Shown piece after piece: positions 26,173-34,077 of a stretch of DNA of 64,000 bases. The notes beneath the pieces were generated by a model. The model worked only from the letters and a program-made list of their open reading frames with translations. It was not told the origin of the DNA and did not search any database. Location of the stretch: NCBI RefSeq assembly GCF_000336815.1, contig NZ_AOLG01000014.1, forward strand, positions 62,001 to 126,000. Direction: 5' to 3'. Made by a program: the position numbers and the translations under genes. How positions within the stretch are numbered: the first letter of the stretch is position 1; each line of letters starts with the position of its first letter. The stretch is from Haloferax prahovense DSM 18310. Lineage in GTDB: Archaea; Halobacteriota; Halobacteria; Halobacteriales; Haloferacaceae.

Positions 26173-27069
26173 CTATCGAACACGGCCGACGCCCTTGTCG
26201 AGGACACGGGCATTCGGGATGACGAACTCAGTGTCCTCGGATTCGACGTGGGTGACGAACATATCGAGTTCCTGAACGACGCCGCTGACCTCGCCGACGA
26301 CGATTTCATCGCCGATGCTGTACGGTTGGGTGAAAAGGAGGTACGTCCCCGCCGCGCCCGAGCGGAGTAGGTCGCGGAACGCGACGGCACTGAGCACGAT
26401 GAGCCCCAGCATGTACGACGCGAGGAGGACGATGAGCGCGAGCGTGGCGACGCCGACCTGCGAGAGCGCGACCAGCGTGGCGAGAAAGAAGACGGTGTAT
26501 TTGGCGAGCGACGGGAGGACGTTCACCTGCGGGAGTTTGACCGCGCGGAACCGCTCGGCGACGAGGAGTTCGACCTTGTCGCCGACGACGACGCCGATGA
26601 TGAGGACCAAGATGGCGATGAACAGTTGCGGCAGGATGGCGATAACGAGCCCCCAGAAGCGGTCTGCGTAGTTGACCCCGGCGAACGAGAGAGCGGCGAA
26701 GACGCTGATGCCGAGGACGAAATACCGCGTCAGCCACGACAGGATTTCGACCGTCGATGTCTCGAAGTCGCGGGCGGTCCGCTCGAAGGCGGTTCCCTCG
26801 ATGGCCTCGGGGACGCCGACGCTGATGAGGAGTCGACGGACGAGCGTCCCCGCGACGTACGCGAGCACCAACCCGAGAAACAGGATAGCGAGCACGCCGA
26901 GAAACCGGAGCCCGACTATCCGGACGATGTCGTCGACGGCGCCGCCGACCGTCTGAAGCGGGGCGGCAGACTCGAACGTGAATACGGGCGCGGACGCGGA
27001 TGCTGCTGTGGACGCTGGCTCGGGACCGGCCGACGAGTGGACGAGGGACGCCGAAACGGGCCCCGGCAT
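26173..27069 (-). CDS. Short MscS-family mechanosensitive channel, downstream of dacZ
   Basis: The protein has 298 residues. After a polar N-terminus, transmembrane helices lie at about 50-75, 105-130, 140-165 and 185-235. The MscS beta domain follows (YSIGDEIVVGEVSGVVQELDMF, given as YSIGDEIVVGEV and SGVVQELDMF) and ends just after EFVIPNARVLDKGVGRVR. The cytoplasmic alpha/beta cage of E. coli MscS is missing. The gene begins one base after the dacZ stop, so the two form an operon. c-di-AMP controls osmolyte and ion transport elsewhere, so this channel is a candidate effector or partner of DacZ. Confidence 0.82.
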   Translation of the reverse strand: MPGPVSASLVHSSAGPEPASTAASASAPVFTFESAAPLQTVGGAVDDIVRIVGLRFLGVLAILFLGLVLAYVAGTLVRRLLISVGVPEAIEGTAFERTARDFETSTVEILSWLTRYFVLGISVFAALSFAGVNYADRFWGLVIAILPQLFIAILVLIIGVVVGDKVELLVAERFRAVKLPQVNVLPSLAKYTVFFLATLVALSQVGVATLALIVLLASYMLGLIVLSAVAFRDLLRSGAAGTYLLFTQPYSIGDEIVVGEVSGVVQELDMFVTHVESEDTEFVIPNARVLDKGVGRVR

Positions 27070-27070
27070 C

Positions 27071-27880
27071 TCAGTACGCCTCCGGGTCGATTTCGAGAAT
27101 CATCTTGCCGCCTTTGAACGCCCGGACGAGTCCGTCGGACTCCGAGAGAACGATGGCGGTGGCGTTGGTGTCGCGGGTGATGGCGCCGCCGGCCATGTGC
27201 CGCGCGCCCAGCCCCTTCGGGATGTCGACGCCCTCCGCCGAGGGTTCGAGGTAGCGGTACGCCGAGACGATTTTCCCCGAGTCGGAGATGACGAACGCGC
27301 CGTCGAGCCGCGAGAACTCCTTGAGCATCACGTTGACGATGGGGTCGCCGACGTAGACGTGGGACTTCTCGAAGGGGTTGTACGAAAGCGGCCGCGACTT
27401 GTTCATCACCTTCCCCGCGTCGCCGACGATGAACAACGCGCCGACGGGTTCGCCCTTCTGCCCCTTCTTACCCAGTTCGATGGCTACCTCGAACACGTCG
27501 CGGATGACGCCGGGGTCCGCCCGGGAGTTCGCAAAGAGGTCGTAGATTCCCGACCGCATGTTCTCCTCGACGCGAACCCGGACGAGCGAGTCGAGGTCGC
27601 CGCCGAAGACACCGACGTTGCAGGCGATGGTATCTCCCGCTTCGACGATACTCTGTTCCATCGCGCCCTCGACGCCGAAGCGGATGCGGTCCTTGACGTT
27701 CTGGAACTGGAGGGGCAGCTCCACGAACGTCTCGGCTTCGACCGTGTTCTCCGGCGCGATGACCACCGTCGGAACGTCCGTCTCAGCGAACTGCTCGTAG
27801 TGGGAGTGACTCGGCGTGAACAGAAACAGCCCATCGACGTCCGCCACGAGGTCGCCCAATAACTCGGATAACGCCGCCAT
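27071..27880 (-). CDS. dacZ: Diadenylate cyclase (c-di-AMP synthase) DacZ
   Basis: From the ATG at 27880 the protein has 269 residues. The C-terminal DisA_N-type DAC domain carries the two catalytic motifs: DGA (193-195, in SRLDGAFVISDSGKIVSAYRYL, shown as SRLDGAFVISDSG) and GARHM (225-229). Together these fuse two ATP into c-di-AMP. The N-terminal half (about 1-130) is a pyruvate-kinase-like alpha/beta domain typical of archaeal DacZ. The frame is open far upstream, but homology begins here. DacZ is known to be essential in Haloferax volcanii and linked to osmoregulation. An MscS-like gene follows one base after the stop. Confidence 0.93.
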   Translation of the reverse strand: MAALSELLGDLVADVDGLFLFTPSHSHYEQFAETDVPTVVIAPENTVEAETFVELPLQFQNVKDRIRFGVEGAMEQSIVEAGDTIACNVGVFGGDLDSLVRVRVEENMRSGIYDLFANSRADPGVIRDVFEVAIELGKKGQKGEPVGALFIVGDAGKVMNKSRPLSYNPFEKSHVYVGDPIVNVMLKEFSRLDGAFVISDSGKIVSAYRYLEPSAEGVDIPKGLGARHMAGGAITRDTNATAIVLSESDGLVRAFKGGKMILEIDPEAY

Positions 27881-27996
27881 TGGTGGAGAGACACACCGGG
27901 TGAGAAAAAGGGTTGTGTCGCGTCTGACGCGTGGCGTGCGCGATTCGGCCGGTCGAAACCGGCGACTGATTCTCCCCGAATGGAGCCGAACGGAGC

Positions 27997-28359
27997 TTAC
28001 TGCCCCAGAATCGGGGCTCTGAGCGCGGCGACTTCGTCGAGAATCGCATCGGCGTCTTCCGGGGCGACGCCGTTTTCGTCGAGCGCGGCCGCGAGGTGTT
28101 CGGCGATGGCGTCGAAGTCCTCGCCCGAGAGGTCGAGGTGGTCGTGGGCCGCCCGCATGTCGGCCCCGTCGTACTCGACGGGACCGCCCGCGACGGCGCT
28201 GATGAACTTGACCTGATGGGCGCGCTGTTCGACCATGTCGATGTCGTCGAAGTAGTGCGCGACCGAGTCGTCGGCGAGGACGCGGTCGTAGAAGTCCGAG
28301 ACGACTGCTTCGACGGCCTCGTGGCCGCCGAGGCGAGCGTAGAGTGACTGCGTAGGCAT
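27997..28359 (-). CDS. Truncated hemoglobin (group I globin)
   Basis: The protein has 120 residues with the short 2-over-2 globin fold. The opening SLYARLGGHEAVEAVVSDFY contains the GG turn and B10 tyrosine (Y24). The proximal heme His is H72 in MRAAHDHL (H74 is a less likely alternative). Such globins bind O2 or NO and may detoxify NO or peroxide. It lies 116 bases upstream of dacZ on the same strand but separated by a TATA-like element, so co-transcription is uncertain. Confidence 0.88.
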   Translation of the reverse strand: MPTQSLYARLGGHEAVEAVVSDFYDRVLADDSVAHYFDDIDMVEQRAHQVKFISAVAGGPVEYDGADMRAAHDHLDLSGEDFDAIAEHLAAALDENGVAPEDADAILDEVAALRAPILGQ

Positions 28360-28532
28360 TCGTCGGGGAGTTGGACGGCTCGGTGGTAATATTTCCTCCG
28401 AACGTATTCGGGGTGTTTAAGCGTGGAGTACGGGACTGCGGCGGGATGAGAGGGCGTTCTGTTTGAATCCCCCGCGTCTGGGTGGCCCCACAAGAGGTTT
28501 GACAGCCTGTTGTGATGTTGGTGATTAGAGAG

Positions 28533-28988
28533 ATGCGTAACTCGACCTCTGTCGTGCTAACGGCTCTTCTGATTATTCTCGCGGGGTGCTCGGGAATCGG
28601 AGCCCGCGACACGACGACAGCCGAAACGACGTCTCCGTCCGCGGCGACCACACAGTCTCCGACTGAGTCGACCTCGACGCCCGAGCGGACGGGGGCGCTC
28701 ACCGACCGGACACCCAAGACCCGACTGTCACTCTATCCAGAGGCCGGGTTTACAGGGCGCGTTGCTGTCGCAGTCGGCGGTGAAGAGGTGTTCAATGAGA
28801 CGCTCTCCGACGACGGTGGAAACGGCGGCCTCGACCTGACCGACCAGTTGCAGCCGACCCGCCAGACGGTCTCCGTCGCGGTGAACGGAACGGTGCAGTG
28901 GGAACGGCCGGTCGGTACCACGGAGTCGTTCGAACTCACCGTCCTTGAAAACGGGAGTATCGAGGTCCGCGAGCACACAATTCGATGA
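28533..28988 (+). CDS. Predicted secreted lipoprotein
   Basis: The ATG at 28533 (MRNSTSVVLTALLIILAGC) gives 151 residues with a lipobox L-A-G-C, the lipidated Cys being residue 19. A Thr/Ser/Pro-rich, probably glycosylated linker (about 25-65) follows. The compact C-terminal part (about 70-151) is beta-rich (LSLYPEAGFTGRVAVAVGGEEVF). G+C is slightly lower than in neighbours. It sits beside the tRNA-Leu repeat region. Function unknown. Confidence 0.7.
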   Translation: MRNSTSVVLTALLIILAGCSGIGARDTTTAETTSPSAATTQSPTESTSTPERTGALTDRTPKTRLSLYPEAGFTGRVAVAVGGEEVFNETLSDDGGNGGLDLTDQLQPTRQTVSVAVNGTVQWERPVGTTESFELTVLENGSIEVREHTIR

Positions 28989-29098
28989 CGAAGGCTCGGG
29001 CCCCGGAGTGGCGGTCTATCTGCTGTTTTCGAACTCCCCACTCCCCCCACTCGCCACGGTCTCAACGCTATCAGCGACGACGAGTTTCAACAGAAAGC

Positions 29099-29119
29099 GC
29101 GCGGGACAGGGTTCGAACC
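29099..29119. repeat. Duplicate of the tRNA-Leu 3' end (attachment-site-like)
   Basis: These 21 bases are identical to 29203-29223, the acceptor stem and T-arm end of tRNA-Leu(UAG). The copy lacks the rest of the tRNA. A further T-arm-like inverted repeat, GGGGTCGAACCC, lies between them at about 29151-29162. Duplicated tRNA 3' ends are the usual scars of archaeal integrases. Confidence 0.6.
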
Positions 29120-29201
29120 GGACCGAGACTCGCCGCGCTCGTCTCGTAGGGGTCGAACCCTTCTGCTTGCATACACGTCTCTCACGGTGTTCGAGACGGT
29201 A

Positions 29202-29284
29202 TGCGCGGGACAGGGTTCGAACCTGCGAAGGTCTACACCACAGCGCCCTAAGCGCTGCGCCTTTGGCCACTTGGCTACCCGCGC
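29202..29284 (-). tRNA. tRNA-Leu (anticodon UAG)
   Basis: On the minus strand the 83-nt gene begins GCGCGGG and ends CCCGCGC plus discriminator A; these acceptor arms pair fully. The anticodon arm is CAGCG-CTTAGGG-CGCTG with anticodon UAG. A long variable arm (class II) and the TTCGAAC T-loop fit tRNA-Leu. CCA is not encoded. A TATA element at 29331-29338 lies about 50 bases upstream and may be shared with the + strand gene at 29391. Confidence 0.93.
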
Positions 29285-29330
29285 GCAGTCGGACGACGCT
29301 CGCCCTTCGACCGCACATTTCCCGCACCGA

Positions 29331-29338
29331 TATATAAA
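29331..29338. promoter_or_regulatory. Strong TATA box between tRNA-Leu and the TFB-like gene
   Basis: TATATAAA lies midway between the divergent tRNA-Leu (minus) and the gene at 29391 (plus). It is near-symmetric and could serve either direction. It sits 50 to 60 bases from both genes. Confidence 0.5.
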
Positions 29339-29390
29339 CGTCACGAGGGCTCGCCGCGGGGATTATGCTCCCGCGGCCGCAACGACGACC

Positions 29391-29699
29391 ATGTACAGCG
29401 CCCGAGACCAGCGAGACAATCAGGAGTGGCTGGCCCGCATCGACGCCGCCGCCGACGGCCTCGAACTCGGTAGCGAGGCCCGCTCGTACGCCTCGGACAT
29501 GTTTCTCACGCAGTTGCCCGACGAGGACCGCTCGAAGAAGGCCGTCGCCGCCGCCAGCCTCTACGCCGGCGCGCTCATCGCCGGCGAGGAGCGCTCGCAG
29601 ACCGCCGTCGCCGAGGCCATGGATGTGTCGCGGCTCAGCATCCAACAGCGCTGGAAGGACCTCCTGCGGGAGGCCGGCTTCCGACCTCCGAGTTGGTAG
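29391..29699 (+). CDS. Single cyclin-fold TFB-like protein without zinc ribbon
   Basis: The protein has 102 residues. The C-terminal part (KAVAAASLYAGALIAGEERSQ, written KAVAAASLYAG and ALIAGEERSQ, then VAEAMDVSRLSIQQRWKDLL) matches one TFIIB/TFB cyclin repeat. The full TFB in this window has the parallel stretch GLAAAAVYAAALLTNEKVTQ. No zinc ribbon, B-finger or second cyclin repeat is present. It therefore cannot replace TFB but could bind TBP or DNA as a regulator. The start at 29391 is the first ATG in this frame after a TATA element. Confidence 0.75.
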   Translation: MYSARDQRDNQEWLARIDAAADGLELGSEARSYASDMFLTQLPDEDRSKKAVAAASLYAGALIAGEERSQTAVAEAMDVSRLSIQQRWKDLLREAGFRPPSW

Positions 29700-29703
29700 C
29701 CGG

Positions 29704-29910
29704 TCACTCCGAGGAGCGCGTCGGTGCCATCCGCCGGGTCAAGACCGCGTAGGTCACCGCGACGGCGAGGATCCCGGCGACGAGGCCGGCCGGGATACCG
29801 ACGAAGAGCGAGAAGAAAATCCACCGAGCGGCCAGCTCGGTGACGGCGATGCCGACGAGGACCGCGGCGACGACGCCGACGGCGAAGCTGGCGAAAAGCG
29901 GGTGTCGCAT
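29704..29910 (-). CDS. Small two-TM membrane protein
   Basis: The protein has 68 residues with hydrophobic segments at about 5-26 and 31-57, followed by a basic tail (TRRMAPTRSSE). The gene converges with the TFB-like gene (4 bases apart). It starts 29 bases after the coaD stop on the same strand, so it may be read with coaD. No function can be assigned. Confidence 0.55.
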   Translation of the reverse strand: MRHPLFASFAVGVVAAVLVGIAVTELAARWIFFSLFVGIPAGLVAGILAVAVTYAVLTRRMAPTRSSE

Positions 29911-29939
29911 GGGCGACGATACGACCGTGAGCGTGAAAA

Positions 29940-30440
29940 CTATTCGTCGCTCGGGGGCGTCCGACCGCGACCCTCGCGGTCGGGCGTGAGGTTGCCGTGG
30001 CGGTCTATCTCCCCGGAGACGATGCGGGTCGAGGAGATGCGCTCGCCGTCTTCGGCGGGGACGTGCTCGACGACCTCGATACGGAGGGGTTTGAGACCTT
30101 TCTCCTCTCGAATCTCGTTGACGCGCTCGCCGCCGCCCCGCGTCTCGGGCGAGACGATGAGGACGTCGAAGCCCTCCTCGGTCGCGATGCCGGTCGGTTT
30201 GTCGAGTTCGCGGACCTCGAACTCGCGGTCGTACTCCTCGGCGAGCGGTCGGAGTTCGGCTTCGAGGTCGGCCTTGCGGTCGTCGAAGGGCCGGACGTAG
30301 CGGTCGACGTGTCGCGTCTTCGGTGCGAGTTCGTCGCTCGTGAGTCCGACCGTGACATCACCCAATTCGAACGCTCGCTCGAACAGCGCGAGGTGTCCAT
30401 CGTGGACAGGGTCGAACGTCCCGCCCAGCGCGACGTGCAT
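29940..30440 (-). CDS. coaD: Phosphopantetheine adenylyltransferase, archaeal type
   Basis: The protein has 166 residues and adds AMP to 4'-phosphopantetheine in coenzyme A synthesis. The nucleotidyltransferase signature GGTFDPVHDGHLAL holds the H13-x-x-H16 motif. ISSTRIVSGEI near the C-terminus is the second signature (ISST/S-R). The sequence is of the archaeal/eukaryotic PPAT group rather than bacterial CoaD. It ends with a basic Arg/Gly-rich tail. Confidence 0.92.
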   Translation of the reverse strand: MHVALGGTFDPVHDGHLALFERAFELGDVTVGLTSDELAPKTRHVDRYVRPFDDRKADLEAELRPLAEEYDREFEVRELDKPTGIATEEGFDVLIVSPETRGGGERVNEIREEKGLKPLRIEVVEHVPAEDGERISSTRIVSGEIDRHGNLTPDREGRGRTPPSDE

Positions 30441-30562
30441 ACTCTCGCGGTGGATGCGGCGCGACTTAAGCGGGTCGGGTTAGCCTAACGGACCAGCACC
30501 CGCGGCGAGCGAAGGGCTCCCGAAATCGGGCGAGGCACCGCAGCAGCCGGCAGACCGCGGAG

Positions 30563-31027
30563 CTACTCCTCGCGGACCGTAATCGTGACCGGTTCGGTCT
30601 CGTCGGTGCGGTCGGTTCCGAGGTGTCGGTCGAGGTTGAACACGGCGTTCAACTGCTCTTGCACCTGTCCGGAGACGCCCTTCACGAGGTCGCTCGGCGC
30701 GATTGCGACGTACTCGTAGGGGTTGTTGCCCGCGCCGGAACTCTTCCGCTTGCGGCGCTCGACCGTCTCGTCGTCGGTGAGTTCGGCCAGCGCCTCCCGA
30801 ACCGTACTGGGGTAGAGGCCGGTTCCCTCCGCGACTTCCTCGCTCGTCGAGTGGGGGTGCTGTCGGAGGTAGACGTAGATTCGCGCGCGGGTCTCCGTGT
30901 CGAGAATCCACGCGAGCAGGTCCACCAACCCATCGTCGAACTCGGAGACGGCGCAGTCGGCCGCGCCGCCCGAGTGTTCTTCGTCCGTCGACTCCGCGCT
31001 CCCCTCTGTGCTCTGGTCCGCAGACAT
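30563..31027 (-). CDS. Winged-helix transcriptional regulator
   Basis: From the ATG at 31027 (MSADQSTEGS) the protein has 154 residues. An acidic, disordered N-terminus is followed by a winged helix at about 40-105 (ARIYVYLRQHPHSTSEEVAEGTG for helices 1-2, LYPSTVREALAELTDDETVERR for the recognition helix and wing start). A short C-terminal tail has ITVREE. It resembles haloarchaeal TrmB/ArsR-type regulators. It lies just downstream (67 bases) of gshA on the same strand; a shared transcript or a link to thiol metabolism is possible but unproven. Confidence 0.8.
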   Translation of the reverse strand: MSADQSTEGSAESTDEEHSGGAADCAVSEFDDGLVDLLAWILDTETRARIYVYLRQHPHSTSEEVAEGTGLYPSTVREALAELTDDETVERRKRKSSGAGNNPYEYVAIAPSDLVKGVSGQVQEQLNAVFNLDRHLGTDRTDETEPVTITVREE

Positions 31028-31094
31028 TTGTGCTACGGCAAAGGTCAAAACTGGGGCGCTAAAAAATGTTTCCTGTCGGTCGTCGGCGTGCGAC

Positions 31095-32171
31095 TCAGTC
31101 CAGCGTCAAGTGTTCGCACAGGGCGTCGAGCCCGGACTCCCCGTGAATCCGTCGCTGGACGGCGGTGCCGGATTCGGCGTCGAGAAGCGACCGGAGGCCG
31201 TCGACGCCGAGGCGGTCGGTCTCGCTTTCGACGAACGATTCGAGGCTCACGACGCCCTCGGAATCCGGGGCGACGAAGTCGGTGTCTCGCCCGTAGCGGG
31301 TCGCGCGCCACTTGTTCTCGTCGAGGAGTTCCCGGCGGACCGTCGTTCCCGATTCGCCGGACTCGTAGCGGTCGGCGAGGTCCAAGACGAGCGCGTGGAC
31401 GTACTCGACGAAGTCGGCGACGCGCTCGGGGTCGGTCTGGGCGTCGGGGGTGCGAATTTCGACCGTCCCGTGGCCCGTGTGGGGGCGCACGTCGTACCAG
31501 AGTTCGCCTCGGTCGTCTATCGAGCCGTACTCGACCATCCGGCGCTCGAAGCGCAGGAAGTCCTCGAAGTCGTCGAAGGCGGTCGGCATGCCGGTGTTCG
31601 GGAGGTTCTCGAACACCTTGGCGCGGGCGGAGGCGAGGCCGGTGTCGAAGCCGTTCCAGAAGGGGGAGTTCGCGGAGAGCGCGAGCAGGGGTGCGAGGTA
31701 CCAGCGGAGTTCGTTGGCGACCCAGACGGCCTTGTCGGCGTCGTCGACGCCGACGTGGACGTGCAGGCCGGCGGTCGTATTCCGGTGTTGCGGGTACTGA
31801 ATCCGGTCGAGTTGCGCCTGATACCGGGGCTTCGTCGCGTGGTCGAGTTCGCGCCACTTGGCGGCGGGGTGGAGCCCAGCCGCGGCGATGCGGTAGCCGT
31901 GGTCAGCGGCGTGGTCGACGAGCGCCTCGCGGACCGTCTCGACGGCCGCGCCGGCCTCGTCGGGGGCCTCGATGAGCGGCGTCTGCGTCTCGATAGTGAA
32001 CTTGAACAGCTCGTGGTCGAGTCGTCCGGCGAGCGGTTCCGGAGGCTCCGGTCCGTAGACTAAGTCGTCGATACCCGAGGTGGGGCGGCCGTCGGCATCG
32101 ACGATGTAGAATTCCTCTTCGACGCCGAGCGTCCCCATTCGGTCGAAGGCGTCCGCCGACCCTAGTTCCAT
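31095..32171 (-). CDS. gshA: Glutamate-cysteine ligase
   Basis: The protein has 358 residues. It makes gamma-glutamylcysteine, the main low-mass thiol of haloarchaea, from glutamate, cysteine and ATP. It belongs to the GCS2/YbdK family: [14 protein letters not shown] opens the domain, and [11 protein letters not shown] is the His-rich metal/ATP motif. [24 protein letters not shown] and [11 protein letters not shown] follow in the expected order (the former given in pieces: [24 protein letters not shown]). Haloarchaea lack glutathione, so this enzyme ends the pathway. Confidence 0.93.
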   Translation of the reverse strand: MELGSADAFDRMGTLGVEEEFYIVDADGRPTSGIDDLVYGPEPPEPLAGRLDHELFKFTIETQTPLIEAPDEAGAAVETVREALVDHAADHGYRIAAAGLHPAAKWRELDHATKPRYQAQLDRIQYPQHRNTTAGLHVHVGVDDADKAVWVANELRWYLAPLLALSANSPFWNGFDTGLASARAKVFENLPNTGMPTAFDDFEDFLRFERRMVEYGSIDDRGELWYDVRPHTGHGTVEIRTPDAQTDPERVADFVEYVHALVLDLADRYESGESGTTVRRELLDENKWRATRYGRDTDFVAPDSEGVVSLESFVESETDRLGVDGLRSLLDAESGTAVQRRIHGESGLDALCEHLTLD

Positions 32172-32328
32172 CGCAACGGCGTAAGTTGCGCCGAATTAAA
32201 AACACCGTGGGAGCCGGCGAACGCGTCGCACGACCGCGGGCAAGCGAATCGGACGATAGTGACGGGCGAAAATCAGGTCTCTCGGAACGGTCGTCAGACG
32301 GAGCGATGACGGTGACGCCGCCGCCCGT

Positions 32329-32991
32329 CTACTTCGGCCGGGCGACGATTCCGAGGTGGTCGGCGTGGAAGCGGTCGAGACGGGCTGTGTCGAGGATTTC
32401 GTAAGCGGATCCCAGTTCGGCGACCACGTCGTCGAACACGTCGTCCGGCTCGGCGGTCACGTCCTCGCTCCGCGCCTTGACGGCCATCAGGAGCCGACCG
32501 TCGTCCGCGAGGAACTGTCGGTTGCGGACGGCGACGGTCGCCTGCCCGCGGGTCGCCACGTCCATGACGAGGCAATCGATGCCGGATTCGACCACGTGCG
32601 CGTAGGATTCGGGGTCGCGCGCGTCCTTCAGGAGCGGGAAGAGATTGGTGCGGTCCTCGGCGACGCCGACGAGGTCGCGGACGGGGCGCGGCGCGAACTC
32701 CACGGCGTAGGTCGGCCCGGCGAAGTCGGCGACGTGCGAGACGGTCGTTCCCGAGGCGGCCCCGAGGTAGAGGACCGACTCGTCGCCGACGAGACCCGTG
32801 TCCATCCCGAGTTCGAGCATCGCGCCGAGCTTCGAGCGCCCGGCGTCCCACGCGCGCCAGCCGTCGGCGTCCACGGGTTCGCCGTAGACCTGCGCGCCCC
32901 GGGTCGAGAGGCGCTCGCGGCCGCCGAACGTCCGGCGCTCGACGCCTTCGGGGAGGTCGGCATTGGAACTGGCGGCGGAATCGTCGCTCAT
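32329..32991 (-). CDS. flpA: Fibrillarin-like rRNA/tRNA 2'-O-methyltransferase
   Basis: From the ATG at 32991 the protein has 220 residues. It is the methyltransferase of box C/D sRNPs. The Rossmann AdoMet site starts VLYLGAASGTTVSHVADF (about 78-95), and PTYAVEFAPRPVRDLV continues it. The catalytic lysine region is LLMAVKARSEDV. Its start overlaps the Nop5 stop by 4 bases, so translation is coupled and the two proteins, which bind each other, are made together. Confidence 0.95.
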   Translation of the reverse strand: MSDDSAASSNADLPEGVERRTFGGRERLSTRGAQVYGEPVDADGWRAWDAGRSKLGAMLELGMDTGLVGDESVLYLGAASGTTVSHVADFAGPTYAVEFAPRPVRDLVGVAEDRTNLFPLLKDARDPESYAHVVESGIDCLVMDVATRGQATVAVRNRQFLADDGRLLMAVKARSEDVTAEPDDVFDDVVAELGSAYEILDTARLDRFHADHLGIVARPK

Positions 32992-33830
32992 TCGTCGGCC
33001 TCCTCGTCGGCGCGGGCGCGAATCGTCGCCATCCGGTCGGCGAGTTCGGCGTGCAGGTCCGGCCGGTAGTCGCCCGAGTAGTGGTCGATGCGCGCGGCGA
33101 TAGAGAGCTTCCCGGCGAGCGCGCGGGCGGCCGACCCGCGGTCCTGCGGGCGCGTCCCGCGGACGTACTCGTGAGTGAAGATGACGCCGTGTTTGGGCGA
33201 CGTGGCGCGGCCCTTCAGGTGCGCGAAGAGGGCGTCTTCGGCCCCGAGTACTTGGACCGTTCCGCTCGGTTTCTTGGCGAGGCTTTCGAGGCCGCCCGCA
33301 AGCGCGATGAGCCGCGCCGCGAGGACCGGGCCGGCCATCTCGGCGAGGTTCGGCGCGGTCGTGGGCGCGCGCTCTTCGATGAACGCCCGGAGGTCGTCGC
33401 GCTCGTCGAGCAGGTCCACCGCGCGGGTTGCGTAGGAGACGACGCGCTCTTCGGCGGCGGTCTTCGGGTCGCGGGCGGCGATGTCGCGGACGCCGTCGAG
33501 GCCGCGCGGGACGGTCTCGTAGAGCGTGCCGGCCCACTCGACGACCCGCTCGGCGAGTTCGTTCGCGGTCCGTTCGGCGTCGTCCATCGCGCGCACGGCG
33601 TGGGCGAGTTGCACGTCGTCGGCGCGCTCGCGCTCCGCGACGGCCTCGCTGGCGGCGGCGAGCGTCGCCGAGCGGAGTTTGGCGTAGTAGTCGGTCTCGT
33701 CGGCGGCGAACCCGGCGTCGACGGCCTCGGCCGGCCAGTCGGCGGGGGCGGAGGCGCGGCCCGTTCGGACTCGCGTCGCCCCGGATTCGGGGTCGTCGGG
33801 GTCCGCGCCGGCGAACCATGCGTCTGTCAT
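32988..33830 (-). CDS. nop5: Nop5/Nop56-family box C/D RNP scaffold
   Basis: From the ATG at 33830 (MTDAWFAG) the protein has 280 residues; a further start 36 bases upstream is possible. The NOP domain contains APNLAEMAGPVLAARLIALAGGLESL (as APNLAEMAGPVLAA, RLIALAGGLESL), KPSGTVQVLGAEDALFAHLKG and SPKHGVIFTHEYVRG. These residues bind box C/D sRNA and L7Ae. A coiled-coil precedes it (about 60-130). It forms the sRNP with fibrillarin, encoded just downstream. Confidence 0.95.
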   Translation of the reverse strand: MTDAWFAGADPDDPESGATRVRTGRASAPADWPAEAVDAGFAADETDYYAKLRSATLAAASEAVAERERADDVQLAHAVRAMDDAERTANELAERVVEWAGTLYETVPRGLDGVRDIAARDPKTAAEERVVSYATRAVDLLDERDDLRAFIEERAPTTAPNLAEMAGPVLAARLIALAGGLESLAKKPSGTVQVLGAEDALFAHLKGRATSPKHGVIFTHEYVRGTRPQDRGSAARALAGKLSIAARIDHYSGDYRPDLHAELADRMATIRARADEEADE

Positions 33831-33942
33831 ACTGGCGGATTGCGCCCCGTTCGGGTAAAAGGACACGGACCCGCGGGCGCGGTTCGGCGCTCATGGTACG
33901 CCGTGGTAAGTTTTAACACACCATGTCTCGTACGAATGCTCG

Positions 33943-34077
33943 ATGGAACGCGCTTCGTACGTCTGTCGTGAGTGTCAAACGACCGTGAGCGCCGCGTCGT
34001 ACCGCTCGACTTGTCCGGAGTGTAGCGGCGAACTGCGGCCTAGGTCCGTGACGAGCCGCCGACGCGCCGGAGATTGA
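33943..34077 (+). CDS. 44-residue zinc-ribbon (rubrerythrin-like) protein
   Basis: ATG 33943 to TGA 34075-34077 encodes 44 residues: MERASYVCRECQT, then STCPECSGELRPR and a basic tail. Two CxxC knuckles (CREC, CPEC) form a rubredoxin/zinc-ribbon-like site. Many haloarchaea carry such tiny proteins. The stop overlaps the next start (TTGA), suggesting translational coupling. Its role is unknown. Confidence 0.7.
   Translation: MERASYVCRECQTTVSAASYRSTCPECSGELRPRSVTSRRRAGD

Noticed and set aside
27071-28717. Long upstream extension of the dacZ frame (548 residues)
   Set aside because: The extension runs across the globin gene and has Arg/Ser-rich composition; DacZ homology starts at the ATG at 27880.
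29147-29162. A second tRNA between the repeats at 29099 and 29203
   Set aside because: Only a T-arm-like inverted repeat is present. No acceptor, D- or anticodon arm could be formed.
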